A stretch of 64,000 bases of DNA from an uncultured Eubacteriales bacterium (GCA_900548855.1 URMF01000005.1:1-64000), one strand, 5' to 3'. Numbered from the stretch's first letter, positions 51,389 to 60,179 are shown. The notes: a model not told the origin generated them from the letters alone. Translations and numbers: made by a program.

Positions 51389-53503
51389 TTATACATAGAA
51401 CAGTATGTCTTCATACTGTGGAAATGGCCAGTAATCCTTATCTACTAAGTTTTCAAGCTTATCGGCAGGCTTCCGCACCTCTTCCATTGCAGCAAATACC
51501 TCATCATGGAAACATCTTGCAGCTTTTTCCATATCATCCTCTAAAGCAAGTGCCTTGTCATCCAGTTCATCCAGCTTGGCAACGGCAGCCGTTAATGCCT
51601 TAAGCTCTACCGAAATATCCTTTAAAATGCCTTCCTGAACAGATGTATCAACACCGACAGCCTTTAAGTCATTTACGCCCTTAGCCATATCAGCTGAATA
51701 TTTCATAACAGCCGGAACAATCTGCTTCTTTGCCATGTCTAACATGGTCTTAGCTTCAATGTTAATCTGCTTCGCATAGTTCTCATAGTAAATCTCTGCA
51801 CGGGATTCCATTTCTGCCTTACTCAATACGCCAAACTTTTCAAACAGTGCAATGTTGTGCTCATCCTTAAATGCAGCAACTGCATCCACAAGACATTTGA
51901 TATTTGGCAGTCCTCTTCTCTCTGCTTCAGCAACCCACTCTTCCGAATAACCGTTACCATTAAAGATAATTCTCTTATGCTTTGCAATCAGCTCTTTAAT
52001 CTTATCATGTACAGCCATATCAAAGTTATCAGCCTTCTCTAACTCATCTGCAATCTCACACAGAGAAGCGGCAACGATTGTATTCAAAATAATATTCGGA
52101 GTTGCGATGGACTGTGTAGAACCAACCATACGGAACTCAAACTTGTTACCGGTAAATGCAAATGGTGATGTTCTGTTACGGTCCGTTGCATCCTGCATAA
52201 AGGAAGGAAGTGTGGTAACACCGGACTCATAAGTCTTACCCTGCAATGAGCTTGTAGCCTCACCGGTTGTGTCAAGCTGCTTTAATACATCATCTAACTG
52301 CTCACCTAAGTATACAGAAATGATTGCCGGAGGTGCCTCATTTGCACCTAATCTGTGGTCATTTCCTGCAGAGGATGCAGACAATCTCAGCAGGTCTGCA
52401 TGCTCGTCAACCGCCTTTAAAATAGCTACCAGGAATAATAAAAACTGTACATTCTCATGAGGTGTTTTACCCGGCTCTAACAGATTGATTCCGTCATCTG
52501 TCCCCAGTGACCAGTTATTGTGCTTACCGGAACCATTTACGCCTGCAAACGGCTTCTCATGCAGCAGACAGGCTAAACCATGACGGTCAGCAACCCTTCT
52601 CATCGTCTCCATAACTAACTGGTTATGGTCTGTACCTACATTGGTTGTTCCGTAGATTGGAGCCAGCTCATGCTGTGCCGGAGCAACCTCATTATGCTGT
52701 GTCTTTGCTGTAATTCCAAGCTTCCACAGCTCAATATTCAAATCCTTCATGTAAGAAAGAACTCTCTCTCTTACGGTTCCAAAATAATGGTCATCCAGCT
52801 CCTGTCCCTTTGGAGGCATTGCACCAAACAAGGTACGTCCGGTAAAAATCAGATCTTTCCGCTTTGCATAATCCGCCTTATCAATTAAGAAATACTCCTG
52901 CTCTGGTCCGACCGAGGTGGTAACCTTTGTCGAGGTGGGATTTCCAAATAGTCTTAAAATACGAAGCGCCTGTACGTTAACGGCTTCCATAGAACGAAGC
53001 AGCGGAATCTTTTTATCCAGAGCCTCACCGGTATAAGAAGAGAAAGCAGTCGGAATACAAAGAATGCTGCTTCCATCCGGAGACTCCTTGATAAATGCAG
53101 GTGAGGTACAATCCCAGGCAGTATAACCTCTCGCTTCATTGGTTGCACGGAGACCGCCGGAAGGAAAAGAAGAGGCATCCGGCTCACCCTTAATCAGCTC
53201 CTTGCCAGAAAACTCCATCAATACCTTGCCGTCTGCCGTAGGACTGATGAAAGAATCATGTTTCTCAGCAGTAATACCCGTCATTGGCTGGAACCAGTGG
53301 GTATAATGGGTTGCTCCCTTTTCAATCGCCCAGTCCTTCATTGCATTTGCTACCGTATCTGCAATTGCCGGATTTAACTCTTTACCCAGCTCAATTGTTT
53401 TCTTAAGTTCTTTGTAGACGGCCTTTGGCAAACGCTCTTTCATGACTGCATCATTAAATACATTGGTTCCAAAGATTTCTACTACATTTACATTTTCACT
53501 CAT
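51389..53503 (-). CDS. glnN: glutamine synthetase type III
   Basis: A 704-residue enzyme of the GSIII class, far longer than GSI (about 450). It forms glutamine from glutamate, ammonia and ATP. Recognisable stretches: THYTHWFQPMTGITAEKHDS, GLRATNEARGYTAWDCTSPA, SVGPEQEYFLIDKADYAKRK, HNEVAPAQHELAPIYGTTNV, GVNGSGKHNNWSLGTDDGIN (metal- and nucleotide-binding loop), and TGNKFEFRMVGSTQSIATPN. The C-terminal helical extension (VNDLKAVGVDTSVQEGILKD) is GSIII-specific. The ATG has AGGAAG upstream. A promoter and a terminator-like hairpin lie in its leader, suggesting conditional read-through with nitrogen status. Confidence 0.95.
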   Translation of the reverse strand: MSENVNVVEIFGTNVFNDAVMKERLPKAVYKELKKTIELGKELNPAIADTVANAMKDWAIEKGATHYTHWFQPMTGITAEKHDSFISPTADGKVLMEFSGKELIKGEPDASSFPSGGLRATNEARGYTAWDCTSPAFIKESPDGSSILCIPTAFSSYTGEALDKKIPLLRSMEAVNVQALRILRLFGNPTSTKVTTSVGPEQEYFLIDKADYAKRKDLIFTGRTLFGAMPPKGQELDDHYFGTVRERVLSYMKDLNIELWKLGITAKTQHNEVAPAQHELAPIYGTTNVGTDHNQLVMETMRRVADRHGLACLLHEKPFAGVNGSGKHNNWSLGTDDGINLLEPGKTPHENVQFLLFLVAILKAVDEHADLLRLSASSAGNDHRLGANEAPPAIISVYLGEQLDDVLKQLDTTGEATSSLQGKTYESGVTTLPSFMQDATDRNRTSPFAFTGNKFEFRMVGSTQSIATPNIILNTIVAASLCEIADELEKADNFDMAVHDKIKELIAKHKRIIFNGNGYSEEWVAEAERRGLPNIKCLVDAVAAFKDEHNIALFEKFGVLSKAEMESRAEIYYENYAKQINIEAKTMLDMAKKQIVPAVMKYSADMAKGVNDLKAVGVDTSVQEGILKDISVELKALTAAVAKLDELDDKALALEDDMEKAARCFHDEVFAAMEEVRKPADKLENLVDKDYWPFPQYEDILFYV

Positions 53504-53581
53504 AAGATAATACTTCCTTTCCTTTTTCCTTTATTAGCGATACAAGACTAATGTATGAATAAAACCCTCGCTTCATGAAAA

Positions 53582-53610
53582 AAGGGTATTCTCCTAATGA
53601 GAACACCCTT
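53582..53610 (-). promoter_or_regulatory. intrinsic terminator/attenuator in the glnN leader
   Basis: AAGGGTATTCTC (53582-53593) and GAGAACACCCTT (53599-53610) form a 12-bp stem with one mismatch; on the minus strand it is followed directly by TTTTTTCATG. It lies downstream of the glnN promoter and about 75 bases before the start codon, so it would stop transcription unless antiterminated. Confidence 0.65.
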
Positions 53611-53646
53611 GTCCTTAGCTCTATATGTATTCGCTTTGATAGTTGT

Positions 53647-53675
53647 AATATAAACTACTCTGTTAAAAAAATCAA
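53647..53675 (-). promoter_or_regulatory. sigma-A-type promoter of glnN
   Basis: On the minus strand TTGATT (53675-53670) and TATATT (53652-53647) are separated by 17 bases. It lies between the flotillin stop and the leader hairpin, giving a leader of roughly 135 bases. Confidence 0.65.
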
Positions 53676-53759
53676 GTCTTTTTTTCAATTTTTATGATAT
53701 TTTTTCATTTTGACTTAAATTTCGTAAGTTGACCGGTTGTTTTTGTGGAATTTTACATA

Positions 53760-55316
53760 TCATTCCTCTGTTATATCATCTGAAACGGAACCCTTCTCCG
53801 TTACATGCTCCACCACTTTTACAACCGTTGTATCACCATTTCCCTCTTCCTTATCTGTGAAGCCTGCCAGCTTTGTTCCTGCAAAGCTGGATAACAGTAC
53901 CCCCGGATTAATTCCAAGGCTGTCGCCAATTCCATCAATAACCTGTTTTAAGGAGGTTGTTACATCCTCCGTCATTTTTGCAGTATTACCGGAACCATAC
54001 ATCGTAATCTTATCAATGTTGCTAAGCGGTGTCGCAATCGCCTCTGCAACCTGCGGATACATCTTGCAAAGCATTTCAATAATTGCAGCCTCACCATACT
54101 TCTGCATAGCCTCTGCCTTCTTGTCAATACCGGCTGCCTCTGCCTCCGCTTTTGCCTTGATTGCGGCTGCCTCTGCTTCACCCTTTGCCTTGATACCGGC
54201 AGCCTCTGCTTCTGCCTTTGCCCGGATTGCCGCTGCTTCCTGTTCCATGGAATACTTCACCGCATCTGCCTGGATTTTCTGTGCCTCTGCCTCCTGCGCC
54301 TGCTCGTACTTCTTAGCCTCTGCATCCTTCTGGCGCTTATAAAGCTCCACATCTGCCATCTGCTGTTGCTTGTATTTCTCTGCATCTGCCTGTTTACGGA
54401 TATTGGCATTTAAGGTCTGCTCCTGAACCTCTGCCTCCCGCATTTTCAACTCAACTTCCCTCTCCTGACGTGCAATATTGGCATTGGTTGCTGTAACCTC
54501 AATAGATTTACGCTGCTCCTCTTCCTGAATCCGGTAAGCCGCATCTGCCTGAGCGCGTTTGGTATCCTCTGTTGTCTTTAACTCTGCCTTCTTAATTGCC
54601 AGCTCATTCTGCTTAATTGCAATCTCTGTCTCTGAAGTAACCGCAGCCTCATTGGCTTCCTTCTTCGCCTGTGCCTGTGCAATCGCCACATCACGGTCTG
54701 CATTCGCCTTCGCAATGGAGGCATTTTTCTGAATTGCTGCCATATTATCCTGACCCAGTGCCGGAATCAAATCGTTCTGGTCCGTAACATGCTGGATATT
54801 GCAGGAAATGATTTCAATACCCAGGCTGTTCATATCCTTCTGCGCTTTTTCCTGTACCTGGTCACCAAATACCTTCCGGTCATTACACAAATCCTTCAGA
54901 GTAACCGTACCGATAATCTCACGCATATTACCCTGTAAAGAATCCACCAATGCCATTATAATCCGGTCTTCCTTCATGTTGAGGAAGTTCTTCATTGCAC
55001 GCTGGATTCCCTCCTCATCTGTCATAACGCGTACCTTTGCCACCGCATCAATATTAACACCGATAAAATCCAGGGTTGGCACATAATCATCCGTTTTAAT
55101 ATCAATGGAAATCTGCTTTACCAGCAGTTCATCTTTTCTCTCAAAGAACGGAAGCTTAAATCCAGCTCTACCAATCAGTACCTTCGGCTCTTTCCGGAGT
55201 CCAGAAATAACAAATGCCACATCCGGCGGTGCCTTCACATAGCTTGCCAGCAATACTACAATAACGAGTATCACAATCAAAATAATCCACCAATACCCAA
55301 ACAATAAGTCAAACAT
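53760..55316 (-). CDS. floT: flotillin-like SPFH membrane-domain protein
   Basis: The 518-residue protein has an N-terminal hairpin/transmembrane segment (WWIILIVILVIVVLLASYV), the SPFH domain (about 30-215: LVKQISIDIKTDDYVPTLDF, VIFVISGL-type strands, NMREIIGTVTLKDLCNDRKV) and a long flotillin coiled coil rich in Ala/Glu/Lys. A near-perfect repeat, AEAEAAGIKAKGEAEAAAIK and onwards, lies at about residues 365-405. The Gly-rich C-terminus ends in an acidic tail. Flotillins organise lipid-ordered membrane microdomains and envelope-stress complexes, often with an NfeD partner; none is adjacent here. Length is typical. Confidence 0.92.
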   Translation of the reverse strand: MFDLLFGYWWIILIVILVIVVLLASYVKAPPDVAFVISGLRKEPKVLIGRAGFKLPFFERKDELLVKQISIDIKTDDYVPTLDFIGVNIDAVAKVRVMTDEEGIQRAMKNFLNMKEDRIIMALVDSLQGNMREIIGTVTLKDLCNDRKVFGDQVQEKAQKDMNSLGIEIISCNIQHVTDQNDLIPALGQDNMAAIQKNASIAKANADRDVAIAQAQAKKEANEAAVTSETEIAIKQNELAIKKAELKTTEDTKRAQADAAYRIQEEEQRKSIEVTATNANIARQEREVELKMREAEVQEQTLNANIRKQADAEKYKQQQMADVELYKRQKDAEAKKYEQAQEAEAQKIQADAVKYSMEQEAAAIRAKAEAEAAGIKAKGEAEAAAIKAKAEAEAAGIDKKAEAMQKYGEAAIIEMLCKMYPQVAEAIATPLSNIDKITMYGSGNTAKMTEDVTTSLKQVIDGIGDSLGINPGVLLSSFAGTKLAGFTDKEEGNGDTTVVKVVEHVTEKGSVSDDITEE

Positions 55317-55346
55317 AACCTCTCTCCTCTCTCTTCTGTAAGGTGA

Positions 55347-55378
55347 TTGCGAAACTCAAAAAAGTAGATATTTCGCAA
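55347..55378. promoter_or_regulatory. inverted repeat upstream of flotillin
   Basis: TTGCGAAA (55347-55354) and TTTCGCAA (55371-55378) form a perfect 8-bp dyad spaced by 16 bases, starting 31 bases before the flotillin ATG. The 12-mer ATTGCGAAACTC (55346-55357) recurs at 57755-57766 in the B6 divergon, so both could be sites for one regulator or copies of a small repeat. Confidence 0.4.
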
Positions 55379-55514
55379 ACGCCTATTTCTCTTTTGGTAA
55401 TCTGCTGCCAGCTATCAAATATGGAAACCGCTTTATAACCGGCAAAGTCAATCTAAGTATCTTGATTGTAACATTTTAGAGCACATGATGCAATTTTTAT
55501 TTCACTATTTCACT

Positions 55515-56627
55515 TTAGTTTAACTTCAGGTTTTCATTAAGCTCCACCCCCAGCTTTCTCAATGTGGCATCCAGCGCATGCAGTGTTTCTTTCATATTTT
55601 CCCCGGTACAGTTATATCCCATATGCCCAATCCGGATTACCTCGCCAGCCATCACGTCAAAGGAGCCTGCCAGCATAATATTATAATCCTCCCGCATTGT
55701 CTTTAAAATCTCCGACGCAGTGACGCCGCCCGGCACCGTAAATACCGTCACAGTATTGGAATATCCGTTCTCTGCGTACAGATGCAGTCCCGCACGGGTT
55801 AACGCTTCTCTGGTCTTGGCTGCAATTTCTGCATGGCGTTTTAAAATATCCTTATCGGCTTTTATATTTTCCAATGCCTGCCTCAGACCATAAATGTCGC
55901 TGATTGGCATGGAGTATGGAAACCATTTATTCTCATAATAATTTTTGAAGGTCAGCAGATTTCCGTAAAAGGATGCAATCTGTGTCTTCCGGTTTTCCAT
56001 TGCCTGCTTTGCCTCCTCACTGATGGTTACCAGAGTCAGTCCAATAGGGCAGGAAATCGCTTTCTGGGAGCCGCCGCAAAGAATATCAATCCTCGATGCA
56101 TCCACATTTACTTCATTGCCAAACATACCAGATACCGAATCTACCACCGTTAAAATGCCATATTCCTTTAACAGCGGGCAAATGGCAGCAATGTCATTCA
56201 GCATACCGCTCGGCGTATCACAATGTACTACCGTTGCATATTTAAAATCAGAGTCCTTCTCTAGAAATCTTTTCAATGGCTCTGTCTCGATTTTCCTTTT
56301 ATAATCTGATGTATATAAGACCGGTTTCCCACCATATATATTTACAAAATGTGCAAAACCCTTTCCAAATACTCCATTATCTAAAACCAGTACCCGGTCT
56401 CCCGGTTCTGTCAGGGATGCCACTGCCGCCTCTAAGCCTAAGATACCTTCCCCGCTGAGAATCAGGCTCTCATTTTTTGTATGCAAAAGGCTGCTGTACA
56501 ATTCACAGGTCTCCTTATAGTAATCATAGAAATCAGAATCCAAATCCGGATTGCCTGTTTCCATACTTCTTGCCATTCTGACATTTTCTGCCACCATGGT
56601 TGGTCCCGGGGTCATCATCTTATACAT
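55515..56627 (-). CDS. class V PLP-dependent aminotransferase (alanine-glyoxylate type)
   Basis: A 370-residue fold-type I aminotransferase. The N-terminal TPGPTMVAENVRMARSMETG is the signature of alanine/serine-glyoxylate aminotransferases. SLILSGEGILGLEAAVASL, VVHCDTPSGMLNDIAAI and VVDSVSGMFGNEV follow, and the Schiff-base Lys is in DILCGGSQKAISCPIG. The ATG at 56627 (MYKMMTPGPT) has AAAGGA seven bases upstream; the longer ORF to 56720 is not used. Substrates may be alanine, serine or an aminophosphonate. A vitamin B6 uptake and salvage pair lies next door, which may reflect cofactor demand but could be chance. Confidence 0.88.
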   Translation of the reverse strand: MYKMMTPGPTMVAENVRMARSMETGNPDLDSDFYDYYKETCELYSSLLHTKNESLILSGEGILGLEAAVASLTEPGDRVLVLDNGVFGKGFAHFVNIYGGKPVLYTSDYKRKIETEPLKRFLEKDSDFKYATVVHCDTPSGMLNDIAAICPLLKEYGILTVVDSVSGMFGNEVNVDASRIDILCGGSQKAISCPIGLTLVTISEEAKQAMENRKTQIASFYGNLLTFKNYYENKWFPYSMPISDIYGLRQALENIKADKDILKRHAEIAAKTREALTRAGLHLYAENGYSNTVTVFTVPGGVTASEILKTMREDYNIMLAGSFDVMAGEVIRIGHMGYNCTGENMKETLHALDATLRKLGVELNENLKLN

Positions 56628-56719
56628 ACTCTCATCCTTTCTAATTTTTGTTCTCCTGATTTTGCCACAGGGAGGAAATATTTTGGATTCCACTGGCATT
56701 TTTAATGGTTCATAGGACA

Positions 56720-56867
56720 TATCGGATTTCCGGCTTGATTTGTGCTCCTGTTATGCTGACCATTCCGATGAGACCCAGTAAAAAATCTCAGCTGGAGGGC
56801 TTCGATTTTTTACTGGGTCTCATCTCCATAGCATAAATATCGCACAAATCAAGCCGGAAATCCGATA
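56720..56867. repeat. 148-nt long inverted repeat, MITE-like hairpin
   Basis: Outer arms 56720-56745 and 56842-56867 are perfect 26-bp reverse complements (beginning TATCGGATTTCC). A middle TTATGCT/AGCATAA pair (56751-56757, 56830-56836) and inner arms 56767-56787 and 56804-56824 (21 bp, perfect, core GAGACCCAGTAAAAAATC) complete one long stem with small internal bulges and a 16-base loop. This far exceeds a terminator and resembles a miniature inverted-repeat element or a structured RNA. Confidence 0.85.
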
Positions 56868-57025
56868 GCCCAATCTACGCTTGCTTAATGCCAGTGAAAT
56901 CCATATACACTTTCGCTGCGGGCAAAATCTTCGCCACGCCCGCTGCCAGCTTTAGCATGTTGCTCGCCCTGCGTACTTCACCAGCCCATGTTCGAAGCGT
57001 CCGCCTAATACAATAAAAAACGCAT
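56868..57025. other. GC-richer non-coding stretch adjoining the long hairpin
   Basis: This segment between the hairpin and the ECF transporter gene has no ORF with a ribosome site. It is GC-richer than the flanks, with short repeated words (GCTGC, TTCGC, GCCAGC), and has the look of the same intergenic repeat family as the hairpin. The short minus-strand open frame through it overlaps the end of the transporter gene and is not considered real. Confidence 0.35.
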
Positions 57026-57583
57026 CTATCCCTCCACAGAGCGGAGTCCTCTCTCAAGGGGTGTTATTATAATAAATACAATAATTGCAGCCACTGTAAT
57101 CTGAATCATATTTCCCGGCACGGATTTTAAGGCAGCTGCCACTCCGCTTCCCATCACAAAGCCTTCAAAGATAAAATATCCTGCCAGCTTTATTGCCAGT
57201 GCCACAAGAACAGCAAAGACCTTTGCCCCAAAGCTCTTCCGTTTCTTGCAGATTGCTCCCACCGCAAAGCCCATCAGCCCACAGGTGACAATCGTACATG
57301 GTGCCCATGCAGCCCAGCCGCTTAAAATATCAAATAATCCCATTCCCAGTGCTCCAGCTAACGCTCCCGTGCGTTTTCCATAAACCATGGCTGCAATAAA
57401 CAGTGGTATATTTCCTAAATGAATCAAGCCACCGGCACCGCCAAAGCTCGGAATCTGAATATTTACAAATGCCGTAAATACCAGTGTAAGCGCCACAAAC
57501 ATTGCATCCAGGGCAATTTGTTTGGCCTGGCTTTTTGCTCTGTTATCTGTTTTCAGTGTCTGATTCCCTACTGCTTTTTCCAT
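57026..57583 (-). CDS. ECF transporter S component, probably vitamin B6
   Basis: The protein of about 185 residues has five to six membrane helices (QIALDAMFVALTLVFTAFVN, GGLIHLGNIPLFIAAMVYGK, GALGMGLFDILSGWAAWAP, IKLAGYFIFEGFVMGSGVAA, IQITVAAIIVFIIITPLERG), the layout of substrate-binding S components of energy-coupling-factor importers. The ATG at 57583 is chosen from GAGGG upstream. It is divergent from a pyridoxamine/pyridoxal kinase gene, which suggests B6 vitamers as substrate (PdxU-like); that is context-based. The ATPases and T component are not in the window and would be shared. Confidence 0.82.
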   Translation of the reverse strand: MEKAVGNQTLKTDNRAKSQAKQIALDAMFVALTLVFTAFVNIQIPSFGGAGGLIHLGNIPLFIAAMVYGKRTGALAGALGMGLFDILSGWAAWAPCTIVTCGLMGFAVGAICKKRKSFGAKVFAVLVALAIKLAGYFIFEGFVMGSGVAAALKSVPGNMIQITVAAIIVFIIITPLERGLRSVEG

Positions 57584-57752
57584 AATTCTTTCCCTCTTTT
57601 CTTCCAATCTGTGTTGTACTATACCGCCTATTTGGCACTTTTAAAACCGCCAGTTTTGTTATTTTTGACAGTGCCAGTTTATTTTTACGCTTTTACTTGC
57701 ATTTTTTTCACAAATATACTATCTTAAGTACGAAACTTTGCACCAGCGCAGG

Positions 57753-57796
57753 CAATTGCGAAACTCCCTGTTATCAAAAGCATAGTTTCACAATTG
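57753..57796. promoter_or_regulatory. 13-bp inverted repeat in the B6 divergent promoter region
   Basis: CAATTGCGAAACT (57753-57765) and AGTTTCACAATTG (57784-57796) are reverse complements at 12 of 13 positions with an 18-base spacer, between the divergent ECF S and kinase genes. It is a good candidate operator for a shared regulator (for example a PdxR-like protein, by analogy), or part of a dispersed repeat. Confidence 0.5.
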
Positions 57797-57831
57797 ACCG
57801 TTACACCAACACAGAAAAAGGAGAAGGACTT

Positions 57832-58662
57832 ATGAAGAAGCAGTCTTCCATTGCAATTGTAAATGATATATCCGGTTTTGGCCGTTGTTCCGTTACAGTG
57901 GCACTTCCGATTCTTTCTGCAATGAAAATACAGTGTGGCATTATTCCCACTGCAATTTTATCCAATCACACAGAATATCCGGATTATTCCCTGTTGGATT
58001 TTACACCGTACATGGAAGAATATCTGGATAAATGGAAAAAACTAAACCTTTCCTTCGACGGAATTTATACTGGATTTCTCGGCTCTGACAAACAGCTTGC
58101 AATTATTACAAAAATGTTTCAGCAATTTTCCTTTAAAAACCGGATTGTGGATCCTGTTATGGGCGACCATGGGGTTATCTACGATTCCTATACAGATAAC
58201 ATGTGCCAGTCCATGAAACAGCTGGTGGCACACTCCACGCTTACCACCCCAAATGTAACAGAGTTGTGTATTCTCACTGGTCACCCTTATCGTGAAAATA
58301 TCACCGAAGAGGAAATTTTTGATATGTGTAAGGCTCTTGCCCAAACCGGGGCCGGCCAGATAGTTGTAACAGGAATTGAAAAAGAAAACCAGATTGGAAA
58401 TGCGATTTATGAAAACGGCAATTTTGAATTATTATACGAGACAAAAATTCTCCCGCTCCGACCTGGAACAGGAGATGTATTTGCCTCCATTTTAGCGGGA
58501 GGAAGTTTACATAATATTCAACTGAAGAAATCTGTAAAGACAGCTTCCGAATTTATCCGTACCTGTCTCACCACATCAGCCAGGCTGGATATTCCCATCA
58601 ACGATGGGGTATGTTTTGAAGAACACCTTGAAATGTTATTATCTGTAGACAATTACCGATGA
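57832..58662 (+). CDS. pyridoxamine/pyridoxal kinase (PdxY/PdxK family)
   Basis: A ribokinase-fold B6 kinase of 276 residues that phosphorylates pyridoxal or pyridoxamine. Motifs: SIAIVNDISGFGRCSVTVAL, the acidic YTGFLGS, NRIVDPVMGDHGVIY (phosphate and Mg2+ site), TPNVTELCILTGHPY, GQIVVTGIEKENQIG, and the catalytic base in LPLRPGTGDVFASILAGG (GTGD). The ATG at 57832 follows GGAGAAGG; the longer ORF to 57697 is discarded. It is divergent from an ECF S component. It is convergent with the next gene, leaving four bases between the stops; a small GACGA/TCGTC hairpin there may act as terminator. Confidence 0.9.
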   Translation: MKKQSSIAIVNDISGFGRCSVTVALPILSAMKIQCGIIPTAILSNHTEYPDYSLLDFTPYMEEYLDKWKKLNLSFDGIYTGFLGSDKQLAIITKMFQQFSFKNRIVDPVMGDHGVIYDSYTDNMCQSMKQLVAHSTLTTPNVTELCILTGHPYRENITEEEIFDMCKALAQTGAGQIVVTGIEKENQIGNAIYENGNFELLYETKILPLRPGTGDVFASILAGGSLHNIQLKKSVKTASEFIRTCLTTSARLDIPINDGVCFEEHLEMLLSVDNYR

Positions 58663-58666
58663 CGAA

Positions 58667-59740
58667 CTAACTCGTCTTTTCTGTTTTCGCCTCAATCCTG
58701 CTCCTTAATTCCGTATAGTAATCTGCATATTGGCGGGAAATCATTCCTCCTTTTACTAAATTTTCCAGTGTAACCTTAAACTCTCTTTCCGGCATCTGTG
58801 CATGGCACATTTCTCCCAATGCCTTCTCCACTGCCTCCTTATATTCCGTAATACTATATACCTTGTCTTTCAATAAAATATTGGCAGCATATATTCTTTT
58901 AAAATATCCATTCAGCTTCTCAGACTTTGTAATTTTATCCTGCGGCATAAAATTAAGGCATAGCAAATCCATCACATCAGCAGCAGAACGGTTTGAAATG
59001 CAGATATCCGGATAAATCGTATACAGATGTTTGTACTTTGACTTATCCTTTTTTTCTCTGGAATCATAGTAGTCCGGCAGATATTCCTTGAAAACCCCTG
59101 TTACGAGATTATTCTTTTGAAAGGCTATGTATTCCTTCCGCCGCTCTGCTTTTGCCTCCGGAATATAACCCATATTCCGTATCAAATCCCTGGAAATACT
59201 GATTCTTCTTGGCTCTTTTTCCAGTAAAAGCAGATATACCTTATTGTGTATCCGCCAGATAAATGCCGGACATTCTTTAATCCGGTAAGATTTTGAACAG
59301 TCTATTATAATTGGGCGGTGGTCCTTCCGAATCCGGTATTTTTTCTTTATTTTCTTAAGCATGTGCGCATTATAATGCTCAAACTGCGCCGGTGCATCCT
59401 CCTTATCCAGAAGATTCTCCTTTGGTTTTACTGTGTCCTTTGGTTTGCTCTCCCTATCATCCTCAACCGGATTTTTTTCGACCGATACAGTCCTTACCGT
59501 ACTTTTTTCCCCCTCACGGTTTATCTGCGCCACAAAATCATCATCCACCAGGGTAAAGGTCTGGGAAACCACAAAAGCTCCCAAACCTGCCAGCACACCG
59601 AATATAAACAGATAAAAGCGACCCGAAATACAGGACGCTATCGCCAGTCCTATAGCCAGTAAAATAAATAAAATCACACTGCCTATGCATTTTTTAGTCT
59701 CTACATCACCATATCGCAATGCATTCCAGATTTTCTTCAT
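58667..59740 (-). CDS. hypothetical protein with two N-terminal membrane helices
   Basis: The 357-residue protein has two N-terminal membrane helices (SVILFILLAIGLAIASCISG, FYLFIFGVLAGLGAFVVSQT), an acidic Lys/Glu/Pro-rich linker (about 85-130), and a basic cytoplasmic domain (MLKKIKKKYRIRKDHRPIII, FIWRIHNKVYLLLLEKEPRR, DRLLRNMGYIPEAK-type helices) ending in a helix-rich tail (YKEAVEKALGEMCHAQMPER). I do not recognise a family. The ATG at 59740 (MKKIWNALRYG) is chosen because GGGTGG is five bases upstream; the GTG at 59749 overlaps that site. No operon partner. Confidence 0.75.
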   Translation of the reverse strand: MKKIWNALRYGDVETKKCIGSVILFILLAIGLAIASCISGRFYLFIFGVLAGLGAFVVSQTFTLVDDDFVAQINREGEKSTVRTVSVEKNPVEDDRESKPKDTVKPKENLLDKEDAPAQFEHYNAHMLKKIKKKYRIRKDHRPIIIDCSKSYRIKECPAFIWRIHNKVYLLLLEKEPRRISISRDLIRNMGYIPEAKAERRKEYIAFQKNNLVTGVFKEYLPDYYDSREKKDKSKYKHLYTIYPDICISNRSAADVMDLLCLNFMPQDKITKSEKLNGYFKRIYAANILLKDKVYSITEYKEAVEKALGEMCHAQMPEREFKVTLENLVKGGMISRQYADYYTELRSRIEAKTEKTS

Positions 59741-59820
59741 TGAAACCACCCTCTGTCATTCTTTGTTTTTATTATAATATATATATTACTTTTTTTCACT
59801 AACAATTAATCCATATTAGA

Positions 59821-59849
59821 TTGCTTTTTTGAAATATATCGGTTATACT
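59821..59849 (+). promoter_or_regulatory. sigma-A-type promoter for the 88-aa membrane protein
   Basis: TTGCTT (59821-59826) and TATACT (59844-59849) are separated by 17 bases, 64 bases before the start codon. Confidence 0.6.
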
Positions 59850-59912
59850 GTTTTCATTATGTTTCCTTTTGACAGGGAATAAAATAATTATTTACAATGA
59901 GGAGGAAAAAGG

Positions 59913-60179
59913 ATGGATACAAAAACAACAAGTATTGTAGCCTATATCACATTGATTGGTTTAATCATCGCCCTTTGTGCCGGAGATAAGGAGGGTGCAA
60001 GATTCCACTTAAACCAGGCTCTGGTTATCTGGCTATTTGGATTACTCTCCGTTATTCCATGTATCGGTCAGATTTGGGCTATCTTTATCTTCGTTTGCTG
60101 GATTATGGGCTTAATTGCTGCTATTAATCAGGAAGAAAAACCGGTTCCATTAATCGGCGGCATCACACTTATCAAATAG
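59913..60179 (+). CDS. small membrane protein (DUF4870-like)
   Basis: The 88-residue protein has three hydrophobic segments (TTSIVAYITLIGLIIALCAG, FHLNQALVIWLFGLLSVIPC, IGQIWAIFIFVCWIMGLIAA) and the GDKEGARFHLNQALV stretch found in DUF4870/TM2-like small membrane proteins. The ATG follows GGAGG. It is a single-gene unit with its own promoter and a strong terminator (60220-60279). Function unknown; such proteins are often of low complexity and widely distributed in Firmicutes. Confidence 0.85.
   Translation: MDTKTTSIVAYITLIGLIIALCAGDKEGARFHLNQALVIWLFGLLSVIPCIGQIWAIFIFVCWIMGLIAAINQEEKPVPLIGGITLIK

Noticed and set aside
54100..54240. Repeat array in flotillin as a possible DNA repeat or CRISPR-like array
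   Set aside because: The periodicity is in the protein (Ala/Glu/Lys coiled-coil units AEAEAAGIKAKGE) and there are no unique spacers.
53737..54342. 201-codon plus-strand frame opposite flotillin
   Set aside because: Shadow of the repetitive Ala/Glu/Lys coding sequence; Ser/Ala/Phe-rich with no ribosome site.
56875..57057. 60-codon minus-strand frame after the long hairpin
   Set aside because: Overlaps the end of the ECF S-component gene and lies in repeat-like DNA without a ribosome site.
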